Notes under the pieces: generated by a model | What the model was told of the DNA's origin: nothing | Database searches by the model: none | What the model saw: only the letters and a program-made list of their open reading frames with translations | Program-made: the position numbers and the translations under genes | Shown here: one piece after another, positions 7,681 through 15,006 of the stretch | Layout of the letters: every line of letters begins with the position of its first letter | How positions within the stretch are numbered: the stretch's first letter is position 1 | Source: Jatrophihabitans sp035642535 | GTDB taxonomy: Bacteria; Actinomycetota; Actinomycetes; Mycobacteriales; Jatrophihabitantaceae | NCBI GenBank assembly: GCA_035642535.1 | Contig: DASQSE010000008.1 | Location: 1 to 30,490 of the forward strand | Length of the DNA: 30,490 nt | Reading direction: 5' to 3'

Positions 7681-9051
7681 ATGAGCGACGGTGTGCAGAC
7701 GAAGTTCCTGCTCGACGAATCGGAACAACCCACCCAGTGGTACAACCTGCTGGCCGATCTTCCGGTCCCACCGCCGCCGGTCCTGCATCCGGGAACGCTC
7801 GAACCGGTCGGCCCGGACGACCTCGCGCCGTTGTTCCCGATGGAGCTGATCGGGCAGGAGGTCACGACCGACCGGTATGTCGACATTCCCGGTGCGGTCC
7901 TCGACGTCTACCGGCTGTGGCGGCCCTCGCCGCTGTATCGCGCGCACAAGCTCGAGCGCGCGCTCGAAACGCCCGCGCACATCTACTACAAGTACGAGGG
8001 CGTGTCACCGGCCGGCTCGCACAAGCCGAACACTGCCGTCCCGCAGGCGTACTACAACAAGCAGGCCGGCATCCGCCGGCTCACCACCGAGACGGGCGCC
8101 GGGCAGTGGGGCACCGCGCTGGCGTTCGCCTGCTCGCAGTACGGGCTCGATTGCGAGATCTGGCAGGTGCGCGCGTCCTACGACCAGAAGCCGTACCGCA
8201 AGATGATGATCGAGACGTTCGGCGGCGTCATCCACCCGTCGCCGTCGACGCTGACCGAGGCGGGCCGCGCCATTCTCGCGCAGCACCCGGACTCGACGGG
8301 CTCGCTCGGCATCGCGATCAGCGAGGCCGTGGAGGTCGCGGCGCAGCATGCCGACACGAACTACTCGCTGGGCAGCGTGCTGAACCACGTGCTGCTGCAC
8401 CAGACCGTGATCGGCGAGGAGGCGTTGCTGCAGATGGCGAAGGCCGGCGAGGCGCCCGACCTGATCGTCGGCTGCACCGGCGGCGGCTCGAACTTCGGCG
8501 GGCTGATGTTCCCGTTCCTGCGCGAGAAGTTGGCCGGCCGGATGGCGCCGGTGATCCGCGCCATCGAGCCGGCGGCCTGCCCGTCGCTGACGCGCGGCAA
8601 GTACGCCTACGACTTCGGCGACACCGCGGGCATGACGCCGCTGATCAAGATGCACACGCTCGGCCACGACTTCATCCCCGACCCCATCCACGCCGGCGGG
8701 CTGCGCTACCATGGCATGAGCCCGCTGATCAGCCACCTGCTCGAGGAGGGGCTGCTCGAGGCGACGGCGAAGACGCAGCGCGAGTGCTTCGCGGCCGGCA
8801 TCCAGTTCGCCCGCACCGAGGGCATCGTCCCGGCGCCCGAACCGACGCACGCGGTCGCCGCCGCGATCGAGGAAGCGCTGCGCTGCAAGGAGACCGGCGA
8901 GTCGAAGGTCATCCTCACCGCGCTGTGCGGGCACGGGCATCTCGACCTGGCCGCCTACGACGCCTACCTGTCCGGCTCGATGGTCGACCGGGTGCCGGAC
9001 GACGCGGCGATCGCGGCGGCCATCGAATCGCTGCCTGCCGTGCCCGTGTGA
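7681..9051 (+). CDS. trpB2: TrpB2-type tryptophan synthase beta chain (PLP enzyme)
   Basis: Fold-type II PLP enzyme of the TrpB2 branch, about 456 residues, expected to make tryptophan from indole and serine. The Schiff-base lysine is K115 in GSHKPNTAV and the PLP phosphate is held by the glycine loop CTGGGSNFGG; the N-terminal extension KFLLDESEQPTQWYN and GQWGTALAFACSQYG are typical of the TrpB2 rather than the TrpB1 class. The TrpB2 family generally lacks tight association with TrpA, and no trpA or other trp gene is nearby, which suits an indole-salvage or stand-alone role (inference). ATG 7681 is preferred to ATG 7669 because a TATGGT -10 overlaps the latter. The GTG of the next gene overlaps the stop by 4 bp, so the two are translationally coupled. 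Confidence 0.93.
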   Translation: MSDGVQTKFLLDESEQPTQWYNLLADLPVPPPPVLHPGTLEPVGPDDLAPLFPMELIGQEVTTDRYVDIPGAVLDVYRLWRPSPLYRAHKLERALETPAHIYYKYEGVSPAGSHKPNTAVPQAYYNKQAGIRRLTTETGAGQWGTALAFACSQYGLDCEIWQVRASYDQKPYRKMMIETFGGVIHPSPSTLTEAGRAILAQHPDSTGSLGIAISEAVEVAAQHADTNYSLGSVLNHVLLHQTVIGEEALLQMAKAGEAPDLIVGCTGGGSNFGGLMFPFLREKLAGRMAPVIRAIEPAACPSLTRGKYAYDFGDTAGMTPLIKMHTLGHDFIPDPIHAGGLRYHGMSPLISHLLEEGLLEATAKTQRECFAAGIQFARTEGIVPAPEPTHAVAAAIEEALRCKETGESKVILTALCGHGHLDLAAYDAYLSGSMVDRVPDDAAIAAAIESLPAVPV

Positions 9052-10307
9052 CGATCACCGTCGCCGGGCGCTCGCTCGAGCGCGCGGCGCTGTTCGCGGC
9101 TGCCGGCGCGGTCGCCGATCGCGTCGCCGGCGCCGGCCCCGTCGCTATCGAAGCGACGGCAACGCTGGAGACGGTCGTCGGCGTGCTCGGCTGCCTGCTG
9201 GCCGGCGCGCCGGCCGTGCCCGTACCGCCCGACGCGGGGCCGCGCGAGCGCGGTCACATCCTGAGTGATTCAAGCGCCGTCTGGATCCCGCAGGTCGACG
9301 TCGCGGCCCGCTCGTCGTCGTCCTGGACGATGCCCGAGGACGGGCCAGCATTGATCATGTACACGTCCGGCACCACGGGGCCGCCGAAGGGCGTCGTGCT
9401 GTCGCATCGCGCGGTCAACGCCTGCCTGGACGGGCTGCGCGAAGCGTGGGCGTGGAGTCCGGATGACGTGCTCGTGCACGGGCTCCCGCTGTTCCACGTG
9501 CACGGTCTGGTGCTCGGCGTGCTCGGCGCGCTGCGCGCCGGCTCACCGCTCGTCCACACCGGCCGTCCGACCACCGCGGCCTACGCGGCGGCGGCCGAGG
9601 CAGGCGGGACGCTGTTCTTCGGCGTGCCGACGGTGTGGGGACGCGTCGCGCACGAGCCGTCCTGTGCGGCTGCGCTGCGCGGGGCGCGGCTGCTGGTCTC
9701 CGGCAGCGCGGCGCTGCCCCCGTCGGTGTTCGCGGCGCTGCAGACGCTGGCCGGGCAGCAGCCCGTCGAGCGGTACGGCATGACGGAAACGCTGATCACG
9801 CTGGCCGCGCGTGCGGACGCCCCGCGACGCGCCGGCTCGGTCGGCGGGCCGATCGCCGGCGTCGAGGCGCGTCTCGACGGCGACGGCGGCCTGGAGATCC
9901 GCGGTGCGACGCTGTTCGATGGCTATCTGGGTGGGCCGCCGGTCTCCGATGACGGCTGGTTTCGCACCGGCGACACCGCAGAGCTGGACGCGGACGGGCA
10001 GTACCGGATCCTCGGCCGGACGGCGACCGACCTCATCAAGAGCGGCGGCTACCGGATCGGGGCGGGTGAGATCGAGGCGGTGCTGATCGAGCACCCCGCG
10101 GTTTCGGAAGCGGCGGTTGTCGGCGAGCCGGACGACGACCTCGGGCAGCGCATCGTCGCCTACGTCGTGGCCTCGGGCGTGACCGGACCCGCGTTGATCG
10201 AGCACGTCGCGACGCAGTTGGCCGTGCACAAGCGACCGCGCGAGGTGCGCTTCGTGCCCGCCCTGCCCCGCAACGCCCTCGGCAAGGTGGTCAAGACGCG
10301 ACTTTGA
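9048..10307 (+). CDS. Short acyl-CoA synthetase / AMP-forming ligase (FadD36/MatB-like)
   Basis: ANL-superfamily adenylating enzyme: activates a carboxylic acid with ATP to an acyl-AMP and then probably an acyl-CoA; cytosolic. The start is GTG 9048, overlapping the trpB2 stop in a GTGA tetranucleotide; the frame is open far upstream of this but only this part has ligase sequence. At about 419 residues it is shorter than typical 500-residue members, with a reduced N-terminal region. Motifs seen: phosphate loop MYTSGTTGPPKG near residues 104-115, VERYGMTETLI, GWFRTGDTAELDADG, the hinge GRTATDLIKSGGYRIGAGEIE, and a C-terminal catalytic lysine in NALGKVVKTRL. Resemblance is closest to MatB/FadD36-type malonyl- or short-acyl-CoA synthetases, recalled rather than searched, so the substrate is uncertain. 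The 3' end lies within a 46-bp palindrome. Confidence 0.88.
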   Translation: MTITVAGRSLERAALFAAAGAVADRVAGAGPVAIEATATLETVVGVLGCLLAGAPAVPVPPDAGPRERGHILSDSSAVWIPQVDVAARSSSSWTMPEDGPALIMYTSGTTGPPKGVVLSHRAVNACLDGLREAWAWSPDDVLVHGLPLFHVHGLVLGVLGALRAGSPLVHTGRPTTAAYAAAAEAGGTLFFGVPTVWGRVAHEPSCAAALRGARLLVSGSAALPPSVFAALQTLAGQQPVERYGMTETLITLAARADAPRRAGSVGGPIAGVEARLDGDGGLEIRGATLFDGYLGGPPVSDDGWFRTGDTAELDADGQYRILGRTATDLIKSGGYRIGAGEIEAVLIEHPAVSEAAVVGEPDDDLGQRIVAYVVASGVTGPALIEHVATQLAVHKRPREVRFVPALPRNALGKVVKTRL

Positions 10308-10343
10308 CCCTCCCACGCACGTGCCTGGGAAGGTCGAAGTCGC
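10298..10343. terminator. 46-bp palindrome, probable bidirectional terminator
   Basis: Two 23-nt arms (10298-10320 and 10321-10343) match at 20 of 23 positions with no separate loop, centred on GCACGTGC. The palindrome includes the acyl-CoA synthetase stop codon and ends 5 bp short of the DUF3151 stop on the opposite strand. Its position between convergent genes fits a shared terminator. There is no T-tract, which is common in actinobacteria. Confidence 0.6.
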
Positions 10344-10347
10344 GGGG

Positions 10348-10761
10348 TTAGTGGGCGAGGGCGGCGGCGGCCGCGGGATCGCTGTCGGCGAGGAACTGCG
10401 CGCACCTGGCCGCTTCGTCCTGTTCGCCGATCGCGGCCGCGGCCTGGCCCAGCGCATGCAGCGCGCGCAGGAAGCCGCGGTTCGGCTCGTGCGCCCACGG
10501 GATCCGGCCCTGGCCGCGCCAACCCGCGCGGCGCAGCGCATCGAGTCCGCGGTGGTAGCCGGTGCGCGCGTACGCGTAGGCCTCGACCGTCCGGCCGTCG
10601 GCCAGCGCCGCCTCGGCGAGCGTGGCCCACGCCGCGCAGGACGTCGGATGCGCCGCGGCCGCCGTGGTCGCATCGACCCCGGCGTCGAGCAGGGCGACGC
10701 CGGAGTCATAAGGCAGCTGGGTCGGCGCGGCGAGCAGGTCGTCGTGCGAGTGAGACGTCAT
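10348..10761 (-). CDS. DUF3151 family protein
   Basis: Small soluble protein of 137 residues that I recognise as DUF3151 from its pattern: an alanine-rich helical protein with TPR-like spacing (AAWATLAEAALADGRTVEAY, YARTGYHRGLDALRRAGWRG, RGFLRALHALGQAAAAIGE). The function is unknown. It starts at ATG 10761, 6 nt after the aldolase stop, so it is cotranscribed with fba. In mycobacteria a DUF3151 gene also lies close to fba and purA, supporting a conserved neighbourhood (recalled knowledge, not checked). TPR-like helices suggest protein binding, but this is inference. Confidence 0.8.
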   Translation of the reverse strand: MTSHSHDDLLAAPTQLPYDSGVALLDAGVDATTAAAAHPTSCAAWATLAEAALADGRTVEAYAYARTGYHRGLDALRRAGWRGQGRIPWAHEPNRGFLRALHALGQAAAAIGEQDEAARCAQFLADSDPAAAAALAH

Positions 10762-10767
10762 CGCGGG

Positions 10768-11793
10768 TTACGCGGAGGCGGACGTGCCTGCAGACTGCAG
10801 CGCCTCGCAGGCCTCGACGACCCGATGCGCCATGCCCTGCTCGGCCAGCTTGAGGTACGAGCGCGGGTCGTAGGCCTTCTTGTTGCCCACCTCGCCGTCG
10901 ACCTTCAGCACGCCGTCGTAGTTGGTGAACATGTGGCCGGCGATCTCGCGGGTGAACGCGTATTGCGTGTCGGTGTCGACATTCATCTTCACCACGCCGT
11001 AGGAGACCGCCTCGCGGATCTCGTCCAGTGAAGACCCGGAACCGCCGTGGAAGACGAGCTCGAACGGCTTCTCGCGACCCACCTTCGCGCCCACCTCGTT
11101 CTGCAGGTCGTTCAGGATCTCGGGACGCAGCTTGACGTTGCCCGGCTTGTAGACGCCGTGCACGTTGCCGAACGTCGCGGCCAGCAGATAGCGGCCCTTC
11201 TCGCCGGTGCCGAGCACCTCCGCGGTGCGCACCGCGTCGGCCGGGTGGGTGTAGAGCTTCTCGTTCATCTCGCCGACGACGCCATCCTCCTCGCCGCCGA
11301 CGACGCCGATCTCCAGCTCGAGGATGATGCGCGCCTTGGCCGCCTTGTCGAGCAGCTCGGCGGCGATCTGCAGGTTCTCCTCGAGCTCGATCGCCGAGCC
11401 GTCCCACATGTGGGACTGGAACAGCGGCGCGTCGCCGTTGTCCACGCGCTCTTGCGAGAGGGCGAGCAGCGGCCGGACGTAGCCGTCCAGCTTGTCCTTG
11501 GGGCAGTGGTCGGTGTGCAGCGCTACGTGCACGTCGTACTTCGCCGCGACGACGTGCGCGAACTCGGCGAGCGCGACCGCGCCGGTGACCATGTGCTTGA
11601 CGGCGGTGCCGGATGCGAAGTCCGCCCCGCCGGTCGAGACCTGGATGATCCCGTCGCTGCCCGCGTCGGCGAAGCCGCGGATCGCCGCGTTCACCGTCTC
11701 GGACGACGTCACGTTGATCGCCGGATACGCAAAACCTCCGTCCTTCGCGCGGTCGAGCATGTCGGCATAGATCTCGGGTGTGGCGATGGGCAT
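10768..11793 (-). CDS. fba: Class II fructose-1,6-bisphosphate aldolase
   Basis: Zinc-dependent aldolase of glycolysis and gluconeogenesis that reversibly cleaves fructose-1,6-bisphosphate to DHAP and glyceraldehyde-3-phosphate; cytosolic. The start ATG 11793 (MPIATPEIYADML) is preferred to an upstream in-frame start because an AGGGAG Shine-Dalgarno sequence sits just before it. It has 341 residues, normal for the FbaA type. Zinc and catalytic motifs: HTDHC at residues 93-97 (zinc histidine H96, catalytic aspartate D95), ELEIGVVGGEEDGV in the middle and VFHGGSGSS plus MNVDTDTQYAFTREI near the C-terminus for phosphate and substrate binding. DUF3151 follows 6 nt downstream. Upstream is a 48-bp palindrome and the divergent dedA gene. 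Confidence 0.97.
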   Translation of the reverse strand: MPIATPEIYADMLDRAKDGGFAYPAINVTSSETVNAAIRGFADAGSDGIIQVSTGGADFASGTAVKHMVTGAVALAEFAHVVAAKYDVHVALHTDHCPKDKLDGYVRPLLALSQERVDNGDAPLFQSHMWDGSAIELEENLQIAAELLDKAAKARIILELEIGVVGGEEDGVVGEMNEKLYTHPADAVRTAEVLGTGEKGRYLLAATFGNVHGVYKPGNVKLRPEILNDLQNEVGAKVGREKPFELVFHGGSGSSLDEIREAVSYGVVKMNVDTDTQYAFTREIAGHMFTNYDGVLKVDGEVGNKKAYDPRSYLKLAEQGMAHRVVEACEALQSAGTSASA

Positions 11794-11828
11794 GAGTTCT
11801 CCCTGCGTTCCTTGCGGCCCCTCCCCGC

Positions 11829-11859
11829 AGTATCCCCTAGCGGGTTGTCCGCCCGTCAA
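11829..11859 (-). promoter_or_regulatory. Candidate promoter of fba overlapping palindrome copy C
   Basis: On the minus strand TTGACG (11859-11854) and GATACT (11834-11829) are separated by 19 nt. This is longer than the usual 17-18 spacing, and GATACT deviates from TANNNT, so the call is tentative. The -35 and much of the spacer fall within the repeat. Confidence 0.3.
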
Positions 11860-11890
11860 CACGCTATGACGCGCCCAAGAGCGGACAAGT
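11843..11890 (+). repeat. 48-bp palindromic element, copy C (degenerate)
   Basis: Arms GGTTGTCCGCCCG (11843-11855) and AGAGCGGACAAGT (11878-11890) are imperfect versions of copies A and B, with the same 13-22-13 geometry and ACG at spacer positions 6-8 and 14-16. It lies between the divergent genes fba and dedA, so it cannot be only a terminator. Confidence 0.75.
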
Positions 11891-11908
11891 CTTGGGGGGC
11901 GGCATCCG

Positions 11909-11914
11909 TAGACT
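11909..11914 (+). promoter_or_regulatory. Candidate leaderless -10 (TAGACT) of dedA
   Basis: TAGACT lies 7 nt before GTG 11922, matching TANNNT at leaderless spacing. Palindrome copy C ends 18 nt upstream of it, so its right arm covers the -35 region. Confidence 0.5.
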
Positions 11915-11921
11915 CCCGCCC

Positions 11922-12539
11922 GTGCTGCTGGCGAACCCGATCGCGCCCGACAATCTGCTGTCCGGATCGGGAGCGCTCGTCGTGCTCGCGATCGTCCTGT
12001 TCGCCGAATGCGGGCTGTTGATCGGGTTTTTCCTGCCCGGCGACACGCTGTTGTTCGCCGCCGGCATCAGCATCGCGACGGGGACGATCACCTCACCGCT
12101 GGCCGCCTACCTGGTAGTAGCGCCGATCGCGGCGGTGGCCGGCAACCTGGTCGGCTATTGGATCGGCTACACGGCCGGGCCGGTGGTGTTCCACCGCCCG
12201 AACTCGCGGCTGTTCCGCCCCGAGTACGTCACGCGCGCGCACGAGTTCTTCGAGCGTTTCGGGTCGTGGACGATCATCATCGGACGTTTCGTGCCGATAG
12301 TCCGAACCGTGGTGACGGTCATGGCCGGCGTCGGCCGGATGCGCTTCGCGCTCTACACGTTGTACAGCGTGGTGGGCGCCGTCCTCTGGGCCGACGGCGT
12401 GCTGCTGCTCGGGCATCAGCTCGGCAAGATCCAGTTCGTCCGTGACCACAAGAACTGGATCGACTACCTCGTGATCGTCGTGGTGATCCTCGGGTTCGTC
12501 CCAGTTGCAGTCCACTACTGGCAGGGCCGGCGCCGCTAA
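11922..12539 (+). CDS. DedA-family membrane protein (VTT domain)
   Basis: Integral membrane protein of about 205 residues from the DedA/SNARE-associated (VTT) family, linked in other bacteria to lipid-carrier or phospholipid flipping and membrane-potential homeostasis. The start GTG 11922 follows a TAGACT -10 by 7 nt; a TTG 30 nt upstream lies at the repeat edge and is less likely. Family motifs: FFLPGDTLLFAAG near residues 38-50, GNLVGYWIGY, FFERFGSWTIIIGRFVPIVRT (the FxRxxP re-entrant region) and the later VGAVLWADGVLLLGHQLG helix. A C-terminal helix ends with the basic tail WQGRRR. Substrate not inferable. Its stop overlaps the stop of the convergent small membrane gene. Confidence 0.92.
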   Translation: MLLANPIAPDNLLSGSGALVVLAIVLFAECGLLIGFFLPGDTLLFAAGISIATGTITSPLAAYLVVAPIAAVAGNLVGYWIGYTAGPVVFHRPNSRLFRPEYVTRAHEFFERFGSWTIIIGRFVPIVRTVVTVMAGVGRMRFALYTLYSVVGAVLWADGVLLLGHQLGKIQFVRDHKNWIDYLVIVVVILGFVPVAVHYWQGRRR

Positions 12540-12826
12540 CCGAAATGCCGGTGGCAGGCTCGCTGCACCGAATGCGGCGCGTCCAAGTGGAAGCCGAAGA
12601 ACGTCGCGTCCAGGTTGCATGCGTGTGAGTTGATCTCGTCCTGGACATGCCCGCGCTGCTGCCACACGAACGCGACGAGTGCGGCCAGCACGACAATGAT
12701 GATGACGCGCCCGACGATCGCGGTGATGATGAAGGAGAGCACCAATCCGATGAGCACCAGCGCGATGGTGATGATGACCCCGACCTTGGTGATGTCGCTC
12801 GAGCCCAGCGCGTCGACAGTGGCCAT
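12536..12826 (-). CDS. Small two-helix membrane protein of unknown function
   Basis: About 96 residues from ATG 12826 (MATVDALGSSDITKVG); an alternative ATG 12850 would abut the RNase J start and is less likely. A continuous hydrophobic stretch of roughly 43 residues (VGVIITIALVLIGLVLSF followed by IITAIVGRVIIIVVLAALVAF) fits two transmembrane helices. The tail of about 36 residues has two cysteines and four histidines (SHACNL, DAPHSVQRACHRHFG), possibly a metal site, though this is inference. It converges on dedA with the stop codons overlapping, and is divergent from rnj with start codons only 24 bp apart. No known domain recognised. Confidence 0.65.
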   Translation of the reverse strand: MATVDALGSSDITKVGVIITIALVLIGLVLSFIITAIVGRVIIIVVLAALVAFVWQQRGHVQDEINSHACNLDATFFGFHLDAPHSVQRACHRHFG

Positions 12827-12834
12827 GCGGACTG

Positions 12835-12844
12835 ACGATAACCT
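12835..12844. promoter_or_regulatory. Overlapping divergent candidate -10 elements (TATCGT minus, TAACCT plus)
   Basis: TAACCT (12839-12844, plus) ends 6 nt before the RNase J ATG 12851. TATCGT (12840-12835 on the minus strand) ends 8 nt before ATG 12826 of the membrane gene. The two TANNNT hexamers overlap by 2 bp and neither gene has a Shine-Dalgarno sequence. Confidence 0.4.
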
Positions 12845-12850
12845 CGGCAC

Positions 12851-14533
12851 ATGAGCTCGGACGCCAGGGGGGCCCCGCCCGATCTCCCCACCGGTGCGCT
12901 ACGGGTCGTTGCGCTCGGCGGCATCAAGGAGATCGGCCGCAACATGACGATGCTGGAGTTCGACGGCCGGCTGCTGGTCGTCGACTGCGGCATGTTGCTC
13001 GGCAAGACGAACTCGCCCGGAGTCGATCTCACCCTGCCCGACTGGTCCGCGTTCGTGAACCGGCTGGATCGCATCGATGCCGTCGTTCTCACGCACGGCC
13101 ACGAGGATCACATCGGCGCCTTGCCCTACCTGCTTCGCGAGCGGGCGGACATCCCGGTCATCGGCTCGCGCCTGACGCTGGCGCTCGTCGCCGCCAAGCT
13201 GGAACAGCACCGCCGACAGGCCGAACTGCGCGTCGTCAAGGAGGGCGAGCGGATCGGCGTCGGGCCCTGGGGGCTGGAGTTCTTCGCGGTGAACCACTCC
13301 ATCCCGGATGCGCTGGCGGTCGCGATCCGTGCCGGGGGGCAGACCGTTCTGCACACCGGCGACTTCAAGATGGACCAGACGCCGCTCGACGGACGGCTCA
13401 CCGACCTGCCTGGCTTCTCGCGGCTGGGTGACGACGGGGTCGATCTGCTGCTCGCCGACTCGACGAACGCCGAAGTGGGCGGCTTCATCCCGTCCGAGAT
13501 GACGGTCGGGCAGGTCATCACCGACGTCGTGCACAAGGCGAAGGGACGGATCATCGTCGCCTGCTTCGCCTCGCACGTGCACCGCGTGCAACAGGTGCTC
13601 GACGCCGCGGCCGCGGCCGAGCGGCAGGTCGCGCTTGTCGGCCGCTCGATGGTTCGCAACATGCAGATCGCGCGCGAGCTCGGCCTGCTGCACGTCCCCG
13701 ACCGTCTGATGATCGACCTGACCGAGGCCGAGCAGCTGCCCTCGCGGCGCGTGCTGCTGATCTCGACCGGCTCCCAGGGCGAGCCGCTCTCGGCCCTCTC
13801 GCGGATGGCGAACCGCGACCACCAGACGATCCGGATCGTCTCCGACGACACGATTCTGCTGGCGTCCTCGCTGATCCCCGGAAACGAGACGTCGGTCGGC
13901 TCGGTGATCAACGGGCTGGCCCGGCTGGGTGCGACTGTGATCGACAAGTCCATTGCGCTCGTGCACGTCTCCGGGCATGCGCCGGCCGGCGAGCTGCGCT
14001 ACCTGCTGTCCGCGGTCCGGCCCAAGAACCTCATGCCGGTGCACGGCGAGTGGCGGCACATCCGCGCGCACGCCGCCATCGGCCGCTCGATGGGTATTCC
14101 GGACGAGCGGATCATGCTCGCCGAGGACGGCACCGTGGTCGATCTCGTCGACGGCAGCGCATCGATCGTCGGGCGCATCCCGGTGGGCTACGTGTACGTG
14201 GACGGCCTCGAGGTGGGCGACATCGGCGACACGACGCTCAAGGACCGCCGCATTCTCGGCGAGGACGGCTTCCTGTCGATCCTCGTGGCGGTCGACCTCG
14301 AGCTCGGCAAGGTGGTGTTCGGGCCGGAGATCACCTCGCGCGGCTTCAGCGACGATCCGGCCGCGCTGGATCCGATCACCGGCGAACTGATCGAGGTCGT
14401 CGAGAAGGCGCTGGCGGACGGGACGCGCGACGCCGACGCGCTGCAGCACCTGGTCCGTCGCACCGTCGGCCGCTGGGTCGACCGCGAGTACCGCCGCCGC
14501 CCGATGCTCGTCCCCATGGTCGTCGAGGTGTGA
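12851..14533 (+). CDS. rnj: Ribonuclease J
   Basis: Beta-CASP metallo-beta-lactamase ribonuclease, acting in 5'-3' exonucleolytic and endonucleolytic mRNA decay and rRNA maturation; cytosolic. The 560-residue length is typical. The metal-binding motif HGHEDH is at residues 82-87, further motifs are FFAVNHSIPDA, HTGDFKMDQ and LLADSTNAE, then the beta-CASP part (FASHVHRVQQV, GRSMVRNM, STGSQGEPLSAL) and HVSGHA with MPVHGEWRHIRAH. The C-terminal domain ends REYRRRPMLVPMVVEV. A leaderless -10 (TAACCT) lies 6 nt before ATG 12851. The next gene starts within the stop (GTGA), so rnj heads a coupled three-gene operon. Confidence 0.97.
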   Translation: MSSDARGAPPDLPTGALRVVALGGIKEIGRNMTMLEFDGRLLVVDCGMLLGKTNSPGVDLTLPDWSAFVNRLDRIDAVVLTHGHEDHIGALPYLLRERADIPVIGSRLTLALVAAKLEQHRRQAELRVVKEGERIGVGPWGLEFFAVNHSIPDALAVAIRAGGQTVLHTGDFKMDQTPLDGRLTDLPGFSRLGDDGVDLLLADSTNAEVGGFIPSEMTVGQVITDVVHKAKGRIIVACFASHVHRVQQVLDAAAAAERQVALVGRSMVRNMQIARELGLLHVPDRLMIDLTEAEQLPSRRVLLISTGSQGEPLSALSRMANRDHQTIRIVSDDTILLASSLIPGNETSVGSVINGLARLGATVIDKSIALVHVSGHAPAGELRYLLSAVRPKNLMPVHGEWRHIRAHAAIGRSMGIPDERIMLAEDGTVVDLVDGSASIVGRIPVGYVYVDGLEVGDIGDTTLKDRRILGEDGFLSILVAVDLELGKVVFGPEITSRGFSDDPAALDPITGELIEVVEKALADGTRDADALQHLVRRTVGRWVDREYRRRPMLVPMVVEV

Positions 14534-15006
14534 CGACGTACGTCGCCGTGGTCGGGCCCGGCGACGCCCGGCCCGAGGAGGTCGCGGCGGCGCGGGAGAT
14601 CGGGCGGCTGCTGGCCGAGGCGGGCGCCATCGTCCTCACCGGCGGGCTGGGCGGGGTCATGGCAGCGGCGACTGCGGGCGCTTCCGCTGCGGGTGGTCTC
14701 ACCGTGGCGCTGCTGCCCGGCACCGATCGGTCCGTCTCGTCTGCGACGGTCGCGATCCCGACCGGCCTGGGCGAACTCCGTAACGCACTGCTCGTCCGCG
14801 CCGCCGATGCGGTGATCGCGGTGGGCGGCAGCTGGGGCACGCTGAGCGAGATCGCGCTAGCGCAGCGCACCGGCGTCCCCGTCGTCTGCCTCGGCGGCTG
14901 GGAGGTGGTGGGCGCAGGCGCCAGCCTGCCGACTGCTGAGACCCCCGCAGATGCCGTCGCCAAGCTCGGCGTGGGCGCGCCCGAAACAGGCACAATGAAG
15001 GCATGA
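14530..15006 (+). CDS. LOG/SLOG-type Rossmann protein (TIGR00725-like)
   Basis: Protein of about 158 residues starting at GTG 14530, overlapping the rnj stop by 4 bp. It has the SLOG/lysine-decarboxylase-like fold pattern: N-terminal TTYVAVVGPG, then GGLGGVM at residues 38-44 and GGSWGTLSEIALA in the second half. These glycine motifs match the TIGR00725 family, a nucleotide- or sugar-phosphate-binding group related to LOG phosphoribohydrolases. The canonical LOG motif PGGxGTxxE is replaced by GGSWGTLSE, so LOG enzymatic activity should not be assumed. It ends MKA with the map ATG inside its stop (ATGA). Coupling to an RNase and an aminopeptidase suggests a housekeeping role, but the function is unknown. 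Confidence 0.8.
   Translation: MTTYVAVVGPGDARPEEVAAAREIGRLLAEAGAIVLTGGLGGVMAAATAGASAAGGLTVALLPGTDRSVSSATVAIPTGLGELRNALLVRAADAVIAVGGSWGTLSEIALAQRTGVPVVCLGGWEVVGAGASLPTAETPADAVAKLGVGAPETGTMKA

Noticed and set aside
7227..9047. Very long open plus-strand frame upstream of and joined to the acyl-CoA synthetase (7227-10307)
   Set aside because: The part before 9048 is antisense to purA and then in a different frame from trpB2. Only the part from 9048 has family motifs; the rest is an artefact of high GC.
7681..9051. Canonical TrpB1 of a trp operon
   Set aside because: The long N-terminal extension and TrpB2-type motifs, and absence of trpA, trpC or trpD nearby, favour TrpB2.
12899..14449. Long antisense frame across RNase J (minus 12899-14449)
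   Set aside because: It is a shadow of the true gene, without recognised motifs, and its composition (H/R/D rich) is that of out-of-frame high-GC DNA.
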